A DNA stretch of 64,000 nt from UBA6168 sp041741095. GTDB lineage: Bacteria; Bacteroidota; Bacteroidia; Chitinophagales; Saprospiraceae. This document shows, piece by piece, positions 24,259 to 33,073 of the stretch. The notes under the pieces are model-generated. The model was not told where the DNA came from and did no database searches. It saw nothing but the letters and a program-made list of their open reading frames with translations. The stretch lies in contig JBGSKQ010000031.1 in assembly GCA_041741095.1 (NCBI GenBank), positions 18,697 through 82,696 of the forward strand. The letters are read 5' to 3'. Position 1 is the first letter of the stretch. Each line of letters starts with the position of its first letter. Made by a program: the position numbers and the translations under genes.

Positions 24259-27111
24259 ATGACCAACATCAGCGAAACGCTAAAACTGCTCCTGCGCACG
24301 GCCTTCGACATCCGTGACGGCGAAATGAAGCGGGCGGCGCTGATGCAAGCCTACATTTTCCTCATCATCTCCACGCTGCTCATCGTCAAGCCAACGGTGA
24401 ACGGCCTTTTCCTCACCCAGTTCAGTGTGGAGAGTTTGCCAAATGCCTTTATTCTGGTGGCCATAGCGGCGGCGGTGGTTGCCACGCTCTATTCCCGCTT
24501 GCTGGCCCGCATCCCCTTGCAGCGCATGATGAAAAACACGCTCATCGTCTCCGTGTTGTCGTTGGTGGTGTTTGGCTCCTTTTTGCTGATAGATGTCGCC
24601 AAAGGGCTGGTGCTGTACCTGTTTTACATCTGGGTGGCCATCTTCGCACTGCTCGCCACCTCGCAGTTTTGGGTGCTGGCCAATCTGGTGTTCAATGCCC
24701 GTGAAGCCAAGCGTTTGTTCGGGTTTATAGGGGCTGGGGCCATCGCCGGGGGCATTTTTGGCGGTTATCTCACCTCGGCGCTGGCGCAGGTCATGCGGGT
24801 AGAGTTTCTGTTGTTTGTCTGCGCCCTTCTGCTTTCCCTGTGCCTTCCCATTGTACGCACGATTTGGAAAAATTATGTGGTGCAGCCTCCCGCACCAGTG
24901 CAGCCAAAAAGCCGGGTCATAGGTTGGGCCGAACACCCCATCAACCTGATCCGCCAATCTAAACACCTTAGCTTTTTGGCGGGCATCGTGGGCGTGAGCG
25001 TGATGGTAGCCAAATTGGTGGACTACCAATTCGGCGGCCTTGCCGCAGCCGCCATTGACAACGCCGAAGAGCTGACAGCTTTCTTTGGATTCTGGTTTTC
25101 GACCTTCAATCTGCTGTCGCTCTTGTTGCAGCTTTTCCTCACCCGGCGGATTGTCGGAACCTTTGGCGTAGCCACTTCACTGTTTTTCCTGCCTTCACTC
25201 ATATTGGTGGCGGCGATCCTGCTGCTGTTGTTCCCCGAATGGCTGCTTGCGGCGGTTTTTTTTAAAATGTCTGACGGCAGCCTCAAGCAATCCATTAACA
25301 AGGCGGCGATGGAATTGATCATCATGCCCATCCCAGCGGATTTGAAAAACCAAACCAAAACCTTCATTGATGTTTTTGTGGACAGTGTGGCCACGGGCAT
25401 CAGCGGCCTGGCCCTCATTTTTTTGGTAAAAGGATTGAGCCTCTCCACCACGGCCATCAGCCTGCTCATCGTGGCGCTCATCCTGCTTTGGATCTACCTG
25501 GCCTATCGGGTGCGGGGCGAGTATTTGCGTTCGTTTAAATTGAAAATTGAAAGTGCAAAAGGGGAAGAGCATTTGCCCAAAAAACAAATAGACCTCACGA
25601 GCGAATCTGCTATCGGCGGACTGGGCAAAGTGCTGGAAAACGGCTCAGAAAAACAAATTCTATTTGTGTTGGGCAAGATAAAGGAACTGCCAAACGACCG
25701 CTTTTTTGAAATGGTGAAAAAACTGCTGCAGCACCCCTCGCACGAGGTACAGGCAGAGGCCATTGCCACTTTGTATTTTTATAAAAAACACCCCATGGTG
25801 GAGGAGATAAAACCATTTATCCAAAGCGATAGCCAAAAGGTGAAAATACAGGCATTTGAATACCTCATCGAGCATTCGTCGGCCCAGCGCTACACCTTCA
25901 TGAACGACTACCTGCGGAACGAAAACTACCGGGTGAGGGCGGCAGCACTGGTTTCCTTGGCCCGTGATACCCGTGACAACCTGCGCCTGAAAGCGGCCTA
26001 CGGACTCAAGGAAAGGCTGGTAGATTTGTTGGAAGAAATCCCATTTATCAAAAACCCAGAGCAAGAGGCTTTTGAAAAAATTACCTTGCTAAAAGCGATT
26101 GGCTACGCCAATTTACCAGATCTCTACGAACATATTTTCCCATTTTTTTCTGATAAAAACAAAGAAGTGGTCGGCCAGGCCATCACCTCGGCGGGCAGGA
26201 CGCAAAGCCCCATTTTTGTGGAGCGCCTTGTCCGTTTTTTGAACAGCGAAGAACACCGTGAAGCTGCCGTTGTGGCACTGGCTAATTATGGCAAAACCAT
26301 TGTGCCGGAGCTTCGGCGCACCATGCAGGTACCTGGTACACCCATAGAAACCCTTCGGGTTTTTCCTTTGGTATTGAAAAAAATCGGTTCGCAGCAGTCC
26401 GTCAATTTCCTCATCGAGCTTTTCGACGTGGACGACAAGGCCCTGCAACAGGCCGCCCTGCGCAGCCTCAATTCGCTTCGCAACAATTATCCGTATTTGA
26501 AATTTGAAAAAAAGCAAATCGTCAGGCGCATACTGCGGGAGGCGAAATTGTACCAGGACACCCTGTCGGCGCTGCACGCACAGCTATACATTCGCCTCAC
26601 CCGCAAAAGCGAACCGGTCAGCGACCGGGAAAGGGAGCAAATGGAAGCCCGCATGAGCCTCATCCGCCTGATGGAGCAGCGCCTGGATCGCAACCTGGAG
26701 CGCATTTTCCGCCTGCTCGGCCTCAACTACGGTTCGGAAGACATTCTCGCCATCTACGAAAGCCTGCGCAGCGGCAAGGACGACCTGCGGGTGAATGCCC
26801 TCGAATTCCTCGACAACCTGCTGGAACCCAGCATCAAAAGGGCCATTATCCCCATCATAGAAACGAGCATGTTGGAAACCATCACCGAGGAAACGGTGAA
26901 AAACATGAACCTGAAAATTCCCACCGAATACGAATGTTTTAAGATGCTGCTGCGGGGAAAGGACCTGCGTATCAAGCTGGCCGTGCTGTACCTCATCCGG
27001 CAGTTGGGCGATAAAAAATTCCTTCCGCTGGTAGAAGAAAGCCTGCAAAGCAGCCAGGAAAAGGTGCGGGATTTTGCGGAGAAAGTGGCAATGGGATTGA
27101 AAGTCCTGTAA
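24259..27111 (+). CDS. Nucleotide-transporter-like (Tlc/NTT) membrane protein fused to HEAT repeats
   Basis: A 950-residue protein from ATG at 24259. The first 430 residues have about twelve membrane helices and resemble ATP/ADP translocases of the Tlc family, beginning with a soluble stretch LLLRTAFDIRDGEMKRAALM. Residues about 430-950 are soluble and made of helical HEAT-type repeats (HPSHEVQAEAIATLYFY; NENYRVRAAALVSLARD; SQEKVRDFAEKVAMG). The fusion suggests a transporter with a large cytosolic scaffold. The substrate is unknown; ATP/ADP exchange is doubtful in a free-living cell. Confidence 0.75.
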   Translation: MTNISETLKLLLRTAFDIRDGEMKRAALMQAYIFLIISTLLIVKPTVNGLFLTQFSVESLPNAFILVAIAAAVVATLYSRLLARIPLQRMMKNTLIVSVLSLVVFGSFLLIDVAKGLVLYLFYIWVAIFALLATSQFWVLANLVFNAREAKRLFGFIGAGAIAGGIFGGYLTSALAQVMRVEFLLFVCALLLSLCLPIVRTIWKNYVVQPPAPVQPKSRVIGWAEHPINLIRQSKHLSFLAGIVGVSVMVAKLVDYQFGGLAAAAIDNAEELTAFFGFWFSTFNLLSLLLQLFLTRRIVGTFGVATSLFFLPSLILVAAILLLLFPEWLLAAVFFKMSDGSLKQSINKAAMELIIMPIPADLKNQTKTFIDVFVDSVATGISGLALIFLVKGLSLSTTAISLLIVALILLWIYLAYRVRGEYLRSFKLKIESAKGEEHLPKKQIDLTSESAIGGLGKVLENGSEKQILFVLGKIKELPNDRFFEMVKKLLQHPSHEVQAEAIATLYFYKKHPMVEEIKPFIQSDSQKVKIQAFEYLIEHSSAQRYTFMNDYLRNENYRVRAAALVSLARDTRDNLRLKAAYGLKERLVDLLEEIPFIKNPEQEAFEKITLLKAIGYANLPDLYEHIFPFFSDKNKEVVGQAITSAGRTQSPIFVERLVRFLNSEEHREAAVVALANYGKTIVPELRRTMQVPGTPIETLRVFPLVLKKIGSQQSVNFLIELFDVDDKALQQAALRSLNSLRNNYPYLKFEKKQIVRRILREAKLYQDTLSALHAQLYIRLTRKSEPVSDREREQMEARMSLIRLMEQRLDRNLERIFRLLGLNYGSEDILAIYESLRSGKDDLRVNALEFLDNLLEPSIKRAIIPIIETSMLETITEETVKNMNLKIPTEYECFKMLLRGKDLRIKLAVLYLIRQLGDKKFLPLVEESLQSSQEKVRDFAEKVAMGLKVL

Positions 27112-27132
27112 GGCTAAAAATCTTGCAAAAAC

Positions 27133-28392
27133 TCACTCCCTCACCAGTTTGTCCACCTTCCCAGCGAGTAAATTGTGGTCAATATTGGAATTCTTCCTAA
27201 GCACGTTCGTCATTAGGGCTACCAGGTAAACGACGCTGTCGCCCCTTTCGACAATGGCCACGGAGTTCATGTAATTCTCCACGTTGCCCTTGAATTTGCC
27301 GCAGGGGTCGTCGGCTTTCCCATTGCATTTGTACAGGCTGCCGGACTTGAAATACACAGCGGCGTCTTTCAGGCTTTTGTTGTTGGCATAGCGCACTCGG
27401 GTATCCGTCAGATAGAGCAAACGCTTGATTTCCAGGCTGGTAGCGGGGTCAACGATGTCGCCACGCTCCAGTGAAACAAGCCATTTCATCATAGCTTTAG
27501 GGGTGCCAATGCTGCCACCTTTGCCTGGGATATAGTTTGTGCCGCCACGGGTAAAAAGCTGCCCCAGCCGCCATTCGTCTTCGGTAATGCCCACCGACCG
27601 CAGGGGATCGCTGACCACCGAGGTGGCAATGTCCGCCAGGGCGGATTTGGGAGTTTTTTTAAAATATTCCTCGCCCTGTTCGTAGGTCAGGTTGAAATAG
27701 TTTTTTCCAAAAACCCGCATCAAAATGGCCTCCCGCCACACCACGCTGGCGGCGCCGTTGTTGCTCACGGACATCATGTGGTCGGCCCATTCGTAGAGGG
27801 TAAAAGTGTCTTTTGGCTGCACGGTCCGTTTGAAAAACTTCTTCGTTTCGGGGTCAAAAAAAGGCACAGTGTGCGAGTCCGTCATCGCCCATGGGCCGGC
27901 CTTGACTATCTTTTTCTTCAACAAATCCCGGCGCTGCTCAAATGAATCCGGGTAGAGGTTTTCCAATTCGCAAAAAAGGCCTGAAATCACTGCCAGTTTG
28001 CCAACGCTACCTGGTTGAAAGCCACGATCTTCCTGGCGGGCGGCGTAGCGGATGGGTTTATTGGGCGAAATGTCCAGCAAGGTGATGGAATAGCTCTCGT
28101 GCAGGTTGGGGAAAAGGGCGTTCAGCTTTTTTTGAAACGCCGGATCGGGTTCGGGCAGGTAGCCGAGGCTGTCGCCTTTTTGCGTGTTGTAGAGGTGGAG
28201 TTTGATATCGTTGATGGATTTTTGGGCACCGATGGGCAGTTTTGTTCCTTTGATTTCATCTTTCATAATCAGTTCCAACCGCAGCAAACGGCGGATGCCC
28301 GTCAGGGTAAAGCCGTCAATGGGGTAGGCGGCGGCTTCGGTAAGCAGAGTGGCGAGGAAAAGAAGAGGCAGTAAATATGATTTGGCAGTCAT
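27133..28392 (-). CDS. Second beta-lactamase-fold serine hydrolase, secreted
   Basis: A 419-residue protein with a signal peptide (residues 1-22, cleavage after TEAAA). Motifs: SxxK as GSVGK near residue 130, SNN as VSNNGAA near 215, KSG as YFKSGSLYKC near 355. It is longer than the paralogue at 22605 and only distantly similar. It ends 21 bp from the convergent transporter/HEAT gene. A peptidoglycan-related function is inference. Confidence 0.75.
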   Translation of the reverse strand: MTAKSYLLPLLFLATLLTEAAAYPIDGFTLTGIRRLLRLELIMKDEIKGTKLPIGAQKSINDIKLHLYNTQKGDSLGYLPEPDPAFQKKLNALFPNLHESYSITLLDISPNKPIRYAARQEDRGFQPGSVGKLAVISGLFCELENLYPDSFEQRRDLLKKKIVKAGPWAMTDSHTVPFFDPETKKFFKRTVQPKDTFTLYEWADHMMSVSNNGAASVVWREAILMRVFGKNYFNLTYEQGEEYFKKTPKSALADIATSVVSDPLRSVGITEDEWRLGQLFTRGGTNYIPGKGGSIGTPKAMMKWLVSLERGDIVDPATSLEIKRLLYLTDTRVRYANNKSLKDAAVYFKSGSLYKCNGKADDPCGKFKGNVENYMNSVAIVERGDSVVYLVALMTNVLRKNSNIDHNLLAGKVDKLVRE

Positions 28393-28560
28393 CGCTAATT
28401 TTTTTTTGCGGGGAAATTACCCAAATTTTATCCATTGGAAACTCCGCATCTACTTGGAGAATACGAAGGCGATAAAGACATTGTGAATTGATTTTCAGGA
28501 TTTTATAAAGCATTTTGCTTGCTAAGATAAATTTATCAAACATTGAAACCTCAAAATTAA

Positions 28561-28597
28561 CAAGCCCCGCAGAGCCAGGTTGACTTTGCGGGGCTTG
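28561..28597 (-). terminator. Strong hairpin terminator
   Basis: An 11-bp perfect stem CAAGCCCCGCA/TGCGGGGCTTG (28561-28571 with 28587-28597) lies just beyond the stop of the Rpn-like gene on the minus strand; T-rich tracts flank both sides. Confidence 0.75.
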
Positions 28598-28624
28598 TAT
28601 TTTGGAAAGGAAGCAGGCAATGGT

Positions 28625-29656
28625 TTATTTCTTCAAATGCTGCTGCAGAATGCTGACAAGTGCTGGCCGGACGTTCGTTTGCTTCGCAATTTCACCTATA
28701 TCTGCATTTTTCTTTTTCAATAAAACGGTGATTTCCTGCTCTTTCAGGAGTTGTTGCCGAATTTCTTTTACAAAGCCCGCCGTAACTTCTAACACCTCTG
28801 CGATAGTCGCCTCATCGAAATTTTTATTGAGCATGTTGCGGATGGCAGTAATGTCTTTTTCTTCCTTGCCTATTTCGAGCCCCTGCTCGAGGCCCTGTTC
28901 TATGCCGTCTTCCAGACCTTTCTTCTCGCCGAGTTGGAGGCCCTGGATGTACAGGATGTCGTCTTCATAATCTTTATAGCCTATCATTTCAATGACTTTT
29001 TTAATGGTTTTATCACGCAAATTACGCTTTTTTGAAAGCATCAACAACTGTTTGATAAATTTTCTGATCGCTATGGAATTGCCTGCCAATTGAACCAGCC
29101 GCTCCAGAATCATCCTGATAATGTCATCTGGATTTTGCCCCTTTGGGTTGGCCAAAATTGCAAAAATCACTTCCTCCGGCGTGTTTGAATATAGAAATAC
29201 CTCGAAACTGATTTCGATGATGCAATGTACCTTGTAACAATAGGTGAAATGGGTGTGTTTGATATTCCCCGAAATATTTTTTGGGGGCTTATTTCCGAGG
29301 TAAAACAAGTGCTGCTCAATTTCTTTTCCGTAGATTTTTCCGCAAATCCCCAAGTACTCGGCCATACGCCAATCCATGTTGCTTTCGTCTTTTCCCTCGA
29401 ACTCAAAGTGCAGAATGTGGCCGTCGGGCGAAGCGACTCCAGTGATAAGCATCAGGAAATCGGGTTCTTTTTCGACGGTGGTTTGCATTTTAACCTTTGG
29501 CAGTGGCTTGAGTTGGTAGTTTTCATATTTTAAAACTGCGTTGATGAGGCCGGGAGCCAGTTCCCGAAGGTTTTCCTTGAAAATCTTGTCGAAGCTGTTG
29601 CCTTCTTCTTTGCCGGGAGGTGGGTTTTGCCTGTTTGGGGCACTTCGTTTTGCCAT
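28625..29656 (-). CDS. Rpn/YhgA-like PD-(D/E)xK nuclease family protein
   Basis: A 343-residue protein. The nuclease core sits in residues 60-105: PDFLMLI (Asp 66), HFEFEGK (Glu 87, Lys 89) and DWRMAEYLG. The C-terminal part (about 235-345) is charged and helical, with a low-complexity Glu/Gly segment (EDGIEQGLEQGLEIGKEE). Rpn-like proteins promote recA-independent recombination and DNA cleavage in E. coli and are often numerous in Bacteroidota genomes. The gene stands alone. A second, divergent member is at 47644. Confidence 0.75.
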   Translation of the reverse strand: MAKRSAPNRQNPPPGKEEGNSFDKIFKENLRELAPGLINAVLKYENYQLKPLPKVKMQTTVEKEPDFLMLITGVASPDGHILHFEFEGKDESNMDWRMAEYLGICGKIYGKEIEQHLFYLGNKPPKNISGNIKHTHFTYCYKVHCIIEISFEVFLYSNTPEEVIFAILANPKGQNPDDIIRMILERLVQLAGNSIAIRKFIKQLLMLSKKRNLRDKTIKKVIEMIGYKDYEDDILYIQGLQLGEKKGLEDGIEQGLEQGLEIGKEEKDITAIRNMLNKNFDEATIAEVLEVTAGFVKEIRQQLLKEQEITVLLKKKNADIGEIAKQTNVRPALVSILQQHLKK

Positions 29657-29695
29657 AGTAGTAGTTTAATTCCGTCGCAAAATAGAGATTTCGAT

Positions 29696-32590
29696 TTACA
29701 ATCCCTTTTTTAGCCCCACCATCTTCCCGCCGTCCACCTTCGGCGTGATGGATTCCAGATAGGTCGAACTCGTTGCGCTTTTATTTTCCACAAAAGGCCG
29801 TACCTGGAAGAGCCAGAGTTTGTTGTCCTTAAAGCCGCACTCCACATCGTAGGGCGGTTTCATTTCGGTAAATTTTTGGTACAGGTTGTAGGCCAGCAGG
29901 CGCAGGTCATAGACGTTGCCGTGGTTGAGGATGTATTTTTCAAAAGTGGCAAACTTGGTATCCGTGCCACCAGATTCGGGCAGTTTGCGGTAGGTCGGTT
30001 CCCGTGCGGGCGAGAGCAAGATATTCTTTTCGTCGTAGCGCAAAAGGTATGACTCGGCTGCCTGTCCATCCACGGCACCGCCAGCGCCCCAGTTGAAAGC
30101 AACGGTTTGGTCGGCCCCGTGGCCCGTGGTGATGCCTTTGGTGATCATCACGCCGGAGTAGTCCACGTCCACGCTGGGGATGATGAGGATGCTGGGGAAA
30201 ACGTTTTCGGGGTTGAGCAGGTAGCGCTGCCGCCATTTGAAACTGCGCTCCGTGTAGGGCGAGGCCCACACGTCTTTAATGCCTTGTAGGATTTTTGCCT
30301 CGTCCACCACGTTGAACAAAGTGAGGTTCAAGCCTGCCCCGGTGAAGTCTTTCAGGTCTTCCATGTTGGTGTCGCTGCGCAAAAAGACAGGCACCTGACC
30401 GATGTTTTTCCCAAAAGCGCTGGAAAAACTGGCCTTCAAATCCGCCACAAATTCAGCTTGCAATTCAATAGATTTGATGGCATTGCGCAGCACCTCCAAC
30501 TCGCCAAGGGTGTAAGTTTCTACCAGATTTTCTGGGCTGCCAGACTTCTCCATAAACCTGGCCTTTTGAAAAACCTGGTTCAAAAACTGCCAATAGCTCA
30601 TGCCCTTTCCGGGCATCTGCTGGTCCATGTGCTGCCGGAAAATGCCGAAGGGGATGACCAGTCCTTCCACCACGTTTTCAGGGAAAAATTCTTTTAGCTG
30701 GCCAAGGTTGGCGGCTTTCGGGCCACATATTTTACCGGAAGAGGCGGCGTTCACCTGCCGCATGTTCAGCACCTTTTTTTGACCCAAATCCACCTTTTCT
30801 ACTGGCACAGTAATGCGCTCTTCGCTGCGTTTTTTTTCATCAAACAACTTCTTCTCTTCGTCCGTCATTTTGTCGGCAGGTTTCATGATGACCGTGCCAC
30901 GGTTCGACACGGCGTAAAAGACTCTTTGGCCGGAGAATTTTTTCAAATCCGACAGGTTTTGAGATGAAACGACAGCATTGGGGATGGCGAGGTTGCGGGC
31001 CAACAATTGCACGTGCGAAACCATGTTGCCCTCCGTCACCGTGGCGATGCCAGCCACAGGTTTCAGGTCGCCGGGCGGTCGGTTGAAGACGTAGATTTTG
31101 TCCCTTGAAACCTCCACCTCGTCTTCCGATTCGCTCACGACGACCAGTTCGCCGAGGGCATAGCCGGGGTTCAGGCCACGGGCGTGGCTTTGGTTGCCGA
31201 TGTTCATCACTTGGTTGGAAAAATTGGCTTCTTTGGCAATAAAGTCGCCGAGTTGCGTGACGCTTTGTCCCAAATTCAACAAGATCGAACCCCGGATGCG
31301 GTCGTCAAAAAAACCATAAGCCAGCGGCTCAAAGCCGTTGTACTGATTCACCACATCCCGATAAACGCCCCTCACCATGCCCGTGCCCCATTCCACAAGG
31401 CTGCGGCTGCGCTCCAGGTAGGCGTTCAGTTGCCAAAGGGAAAGCTCGTCCACCATCGGCACGGCGAGGTCTTTTTCCACGGCGTTCCATTCCCAAGTTT
31501 CCAGAAGGCCTGTGCCGGCGGCTGCCATTCCCGTGTAGCAGATTTTATTCATCAATTCGGCGGCATTCGTACTTTGCCATTCTATCACATCCTTAAAATA
31601 AACTTCTTCCAACACATTGGAAATGTCGAGCAGGGCGAGGCGGGCTTTTTTGTTTTTGACGGTCAAAAACTGCTGCCGGATCTGCCAAAGGAGTTCGGCT
31701 GTGGCCATCACCCGTGCGGAGGTCGGCTGCGCCTGCCCAAAAGTAGCAATGTATGCAGCCAGGCTTTGCCCGATTTGGCTGTCGGATGGGATGTTTTTCA
31801 AATATTTGTTCAGCGTATTCAAGTTGATGGGCTGGTAAACAGCCTCCATTTCTGCCACCAATTCATCCAACTGATCGAGCAGGTTCTGGGTGAGTTTCGC
31901 CCGGTTTTTTTCCTGAAAAGCTTTGACCCGTCCGATGTCGCTCTGCTCTGGTTGGCCGTGTATTTTCACCCGCAAATCCGTGAAAGGGGTGTATTTTTCA
32001 GAAATAACCTTTGAAATGGCCCTCACTTTTTGGGTACGGCTGTCATCTCCCTGGTGGGGGATGTCTTTGGCGGCCTGCCGTAGTAGGAAAAATTGCTTTT
32101 CCGCTACTTCGTCCTTGGCCAGGAGCCAGTTGAAAAAATCAATGCCCCACCGTTCCTCGTCCTCCACTTGGTAGGCACCCCGATAGAACTGCGCCAGACG
32201 CAGCACCCATCCGTCGTCAATGGCTCGGAGGTATTTTTCGAGTTGGTACTGCTTGAGGCGGGAGTTGTAGTGTTCGGCATCCCAAAAGTCTTCTTTGGGC
32301 GTGGTAGAAAGGATTTGCCCCATGAAAATGTGGTTCGATTTGCCGAGCGCCACCACCTCGTCCCGGTAGCGTGCCCGCTGCACGGCGCCTTTCATGTTGT
32401 CGCAGAGTTTTTCAGAACGTGGCACAGCAAAGCTGCCATCTGGGCAAAACCAGCGGATGTCACGGTAAGGCCCCCGGTACTCCACTTTGTATTTTTCGAT
32501 CATCGCCTTTATATCGGCGTTTTCCTTTTGAGACAACGAAAGGACTGGGAACAGCGTCAACGAAAGCAGAAATAAAAACAACTGTTTCAT
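29696..32590 (-). CDS. Secreted PEP-synthase/dikinase-like protein with phosphohistidine domain ahead of the ATP-grasp domain
   Basis: A 964-residue protein. A signal peptide (MKQLFLFLLSLTLFPVLSLS) starts it, followed by an all-helical region (about 25-460) I cannot assign. A PEP-utiliser mobile domain follows near 500-560, with the phosphohistidine motif EGNMVSHVQLLARNLAIPNA (His 526). A PPDK N-terminal-type ATP-grasp domain follows at about 610-950 (GPKAANLGQL, FLRSDTNMEDLKDFTGAGL, LWLFQVRPFVE). In pyruvate phosphate dikinase and PEP synthase the order is reversed; the histidine-first order is that of glucan water dikinase. A dikinase outside the cytosol would lack obvious ATP, so the signal sequence is puzzling. 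Domain calls are firm; the reaction is not known. Confidence 0.75.
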   Translation of the reverse strand: MKQLFLFLLSLTLFPVLSLSQKENADIKAMIEKYKVEYRGPYRDIRWFCPDGSFAVPRSEKLCDNMKGAVQRARYRDEVVALGKSNHIFMGQILSTTPKEDFWDAEHYNSRLKQYQLEKYLRAIDDGWVLRLAQFYRGAYQVEDEERWGIDFFNWLLAKDEVAEKQFFLLRQAAKDIPHQGDDSRTQKVRAISKVISEKYTPFTDLRVKIHGQPEQSDIGRVKAFQEKNRAKLTQNLLDQLDELVAEMEAVYQPINLNTLNKYLKNIPSDSQIGQSLAAYIATFGQAQPTSARVMATAELLWQIRQQFLTVKNKKARLALLDISNVLEEVYFKDVIEWQSTNAAELMNKICYTGMAAAGTGLLETWEWNAVEKDLAVPMVDELSLWQLNAYLERSRSLVEWGTGMVRGVYRDVVNQYNGFEPLAYGFFDDRIRGSILLNLGQSVTQLGDFIAKEANFSNQVMNIGNQSHARGLNPGYALGELVVVSESEDEVEVSRDKIYVFNRPPGDLKPVAGIATVTEGNMVSHVQLLARNLAIPNAVVSSQNLSDLKKFSGQRVFYAVSNRGTVIMKPADKMTDEEKKLFDEKKRSEERITVPVEKVDLGQKKVLNMRQVNAASSGKICGPKAANLGQLKEFFPENVVEGLVIPFGIFRQHMDQQMPGKGMSYWQFLNQVFQKARFMEKSGSPENLVETYTLGELEVLRNAIKSIELQAEFVADLKASFSSAFGKNIGQVPVFLRSDTNMEDLKDFTGAGLNLTLFNVVDEAKILQGIKDVWASPYTERSFKWRQRYLLNPENVFPSILIIPSVDVDYSGVMITKGITTGHGADQTVAFNWGAGGAVDGQAAESYLLRYDEKNILLSPAREPTYRKLPESGGTDTKFATFEKYILNHGNVYDLRLLAYNLYQKFTEMKPPYDVECGFKDNKLWLFQVRPFVENKSATSSTYLESITPKVDGGKMVGLKKGL

Positions 32591-33038
32591 AATGAAAATT
32601 TCGATAGGTCAGTTTTGAAAAAAAAACGGCATTGGAGGCATTCTATAGTACCTTATCGGTTAAATCCTTGCATTTCTGCAAGAAGTTGATAAAGTTTATG
32701 AGGTTGATAAGGGTTGATATCAACTTAATAAACCATCATCAACCATTATCAACACTTTGGTTCTGGCTTTGCCAGGTTAGGTGAGTGCAGGATATTTTTT
32801 GAATGGGCTTCAGGTGCCGAAATGCCGAGGATACTTTTAGAGGGGCTAAAATAGCAATTTTTGAGCAGGCGATTGGATTTTACAGAACGTTGCCCACAGG
32901 ATATTAGTCCGTTTTATGTAAATCGAAAGTTCAATTTTTGATCTGCATAAAATAGTTTCCCCGCTTCCCCCTTGCGCCCATTTTTCTAAATAAAAACTTA
33001 ACATCCCGCCCAATCCGGCATCTGTTTGTCCAACAGCA
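32591..33038. other. Divergent intergenic region with GTTGATAA repeats
   Basis: The region separates divergent genes. At 32683-32760 copies of GTTGATAA and their inverse (TTATCAAC) form an imperfect palindrome around TTGATATCAA near 32714. No gene is convincing; a 70-codon minus-strand frame at 32846-33058 has no family features. Confidence 0.45.
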
Positions 33039-33046
33039 TAAATTTG
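33039..33046 (+). promoter_or_regulatory. Candidate -7 promoter box (TAAATTTG)
   Basis: TAAATTTGC fits TAnnTTTG and lies 28 bp upstream of the thioredoxin-fold gene, the same spacing as the box before the TolC gene. Confidence 0.45.
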
Positions 33047-33073
33047 CAGCCCAAGCAAAAATTTCCCTAAAAC

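Noticed and set aside
31184..32014. A 276-codon plus-strand frame within the PEP-synthase-like gene
   Set aside because: Antisense to a gene with clear domains, with His/Gln-rich composition typical of a shadow frame.
32846..33058. A 70-codon minus-strand frame upstream of the thioredoxin-fold gene
   Set aside because: No recognisable domain, and it overlaps the promoter-like region of the divergent gene.
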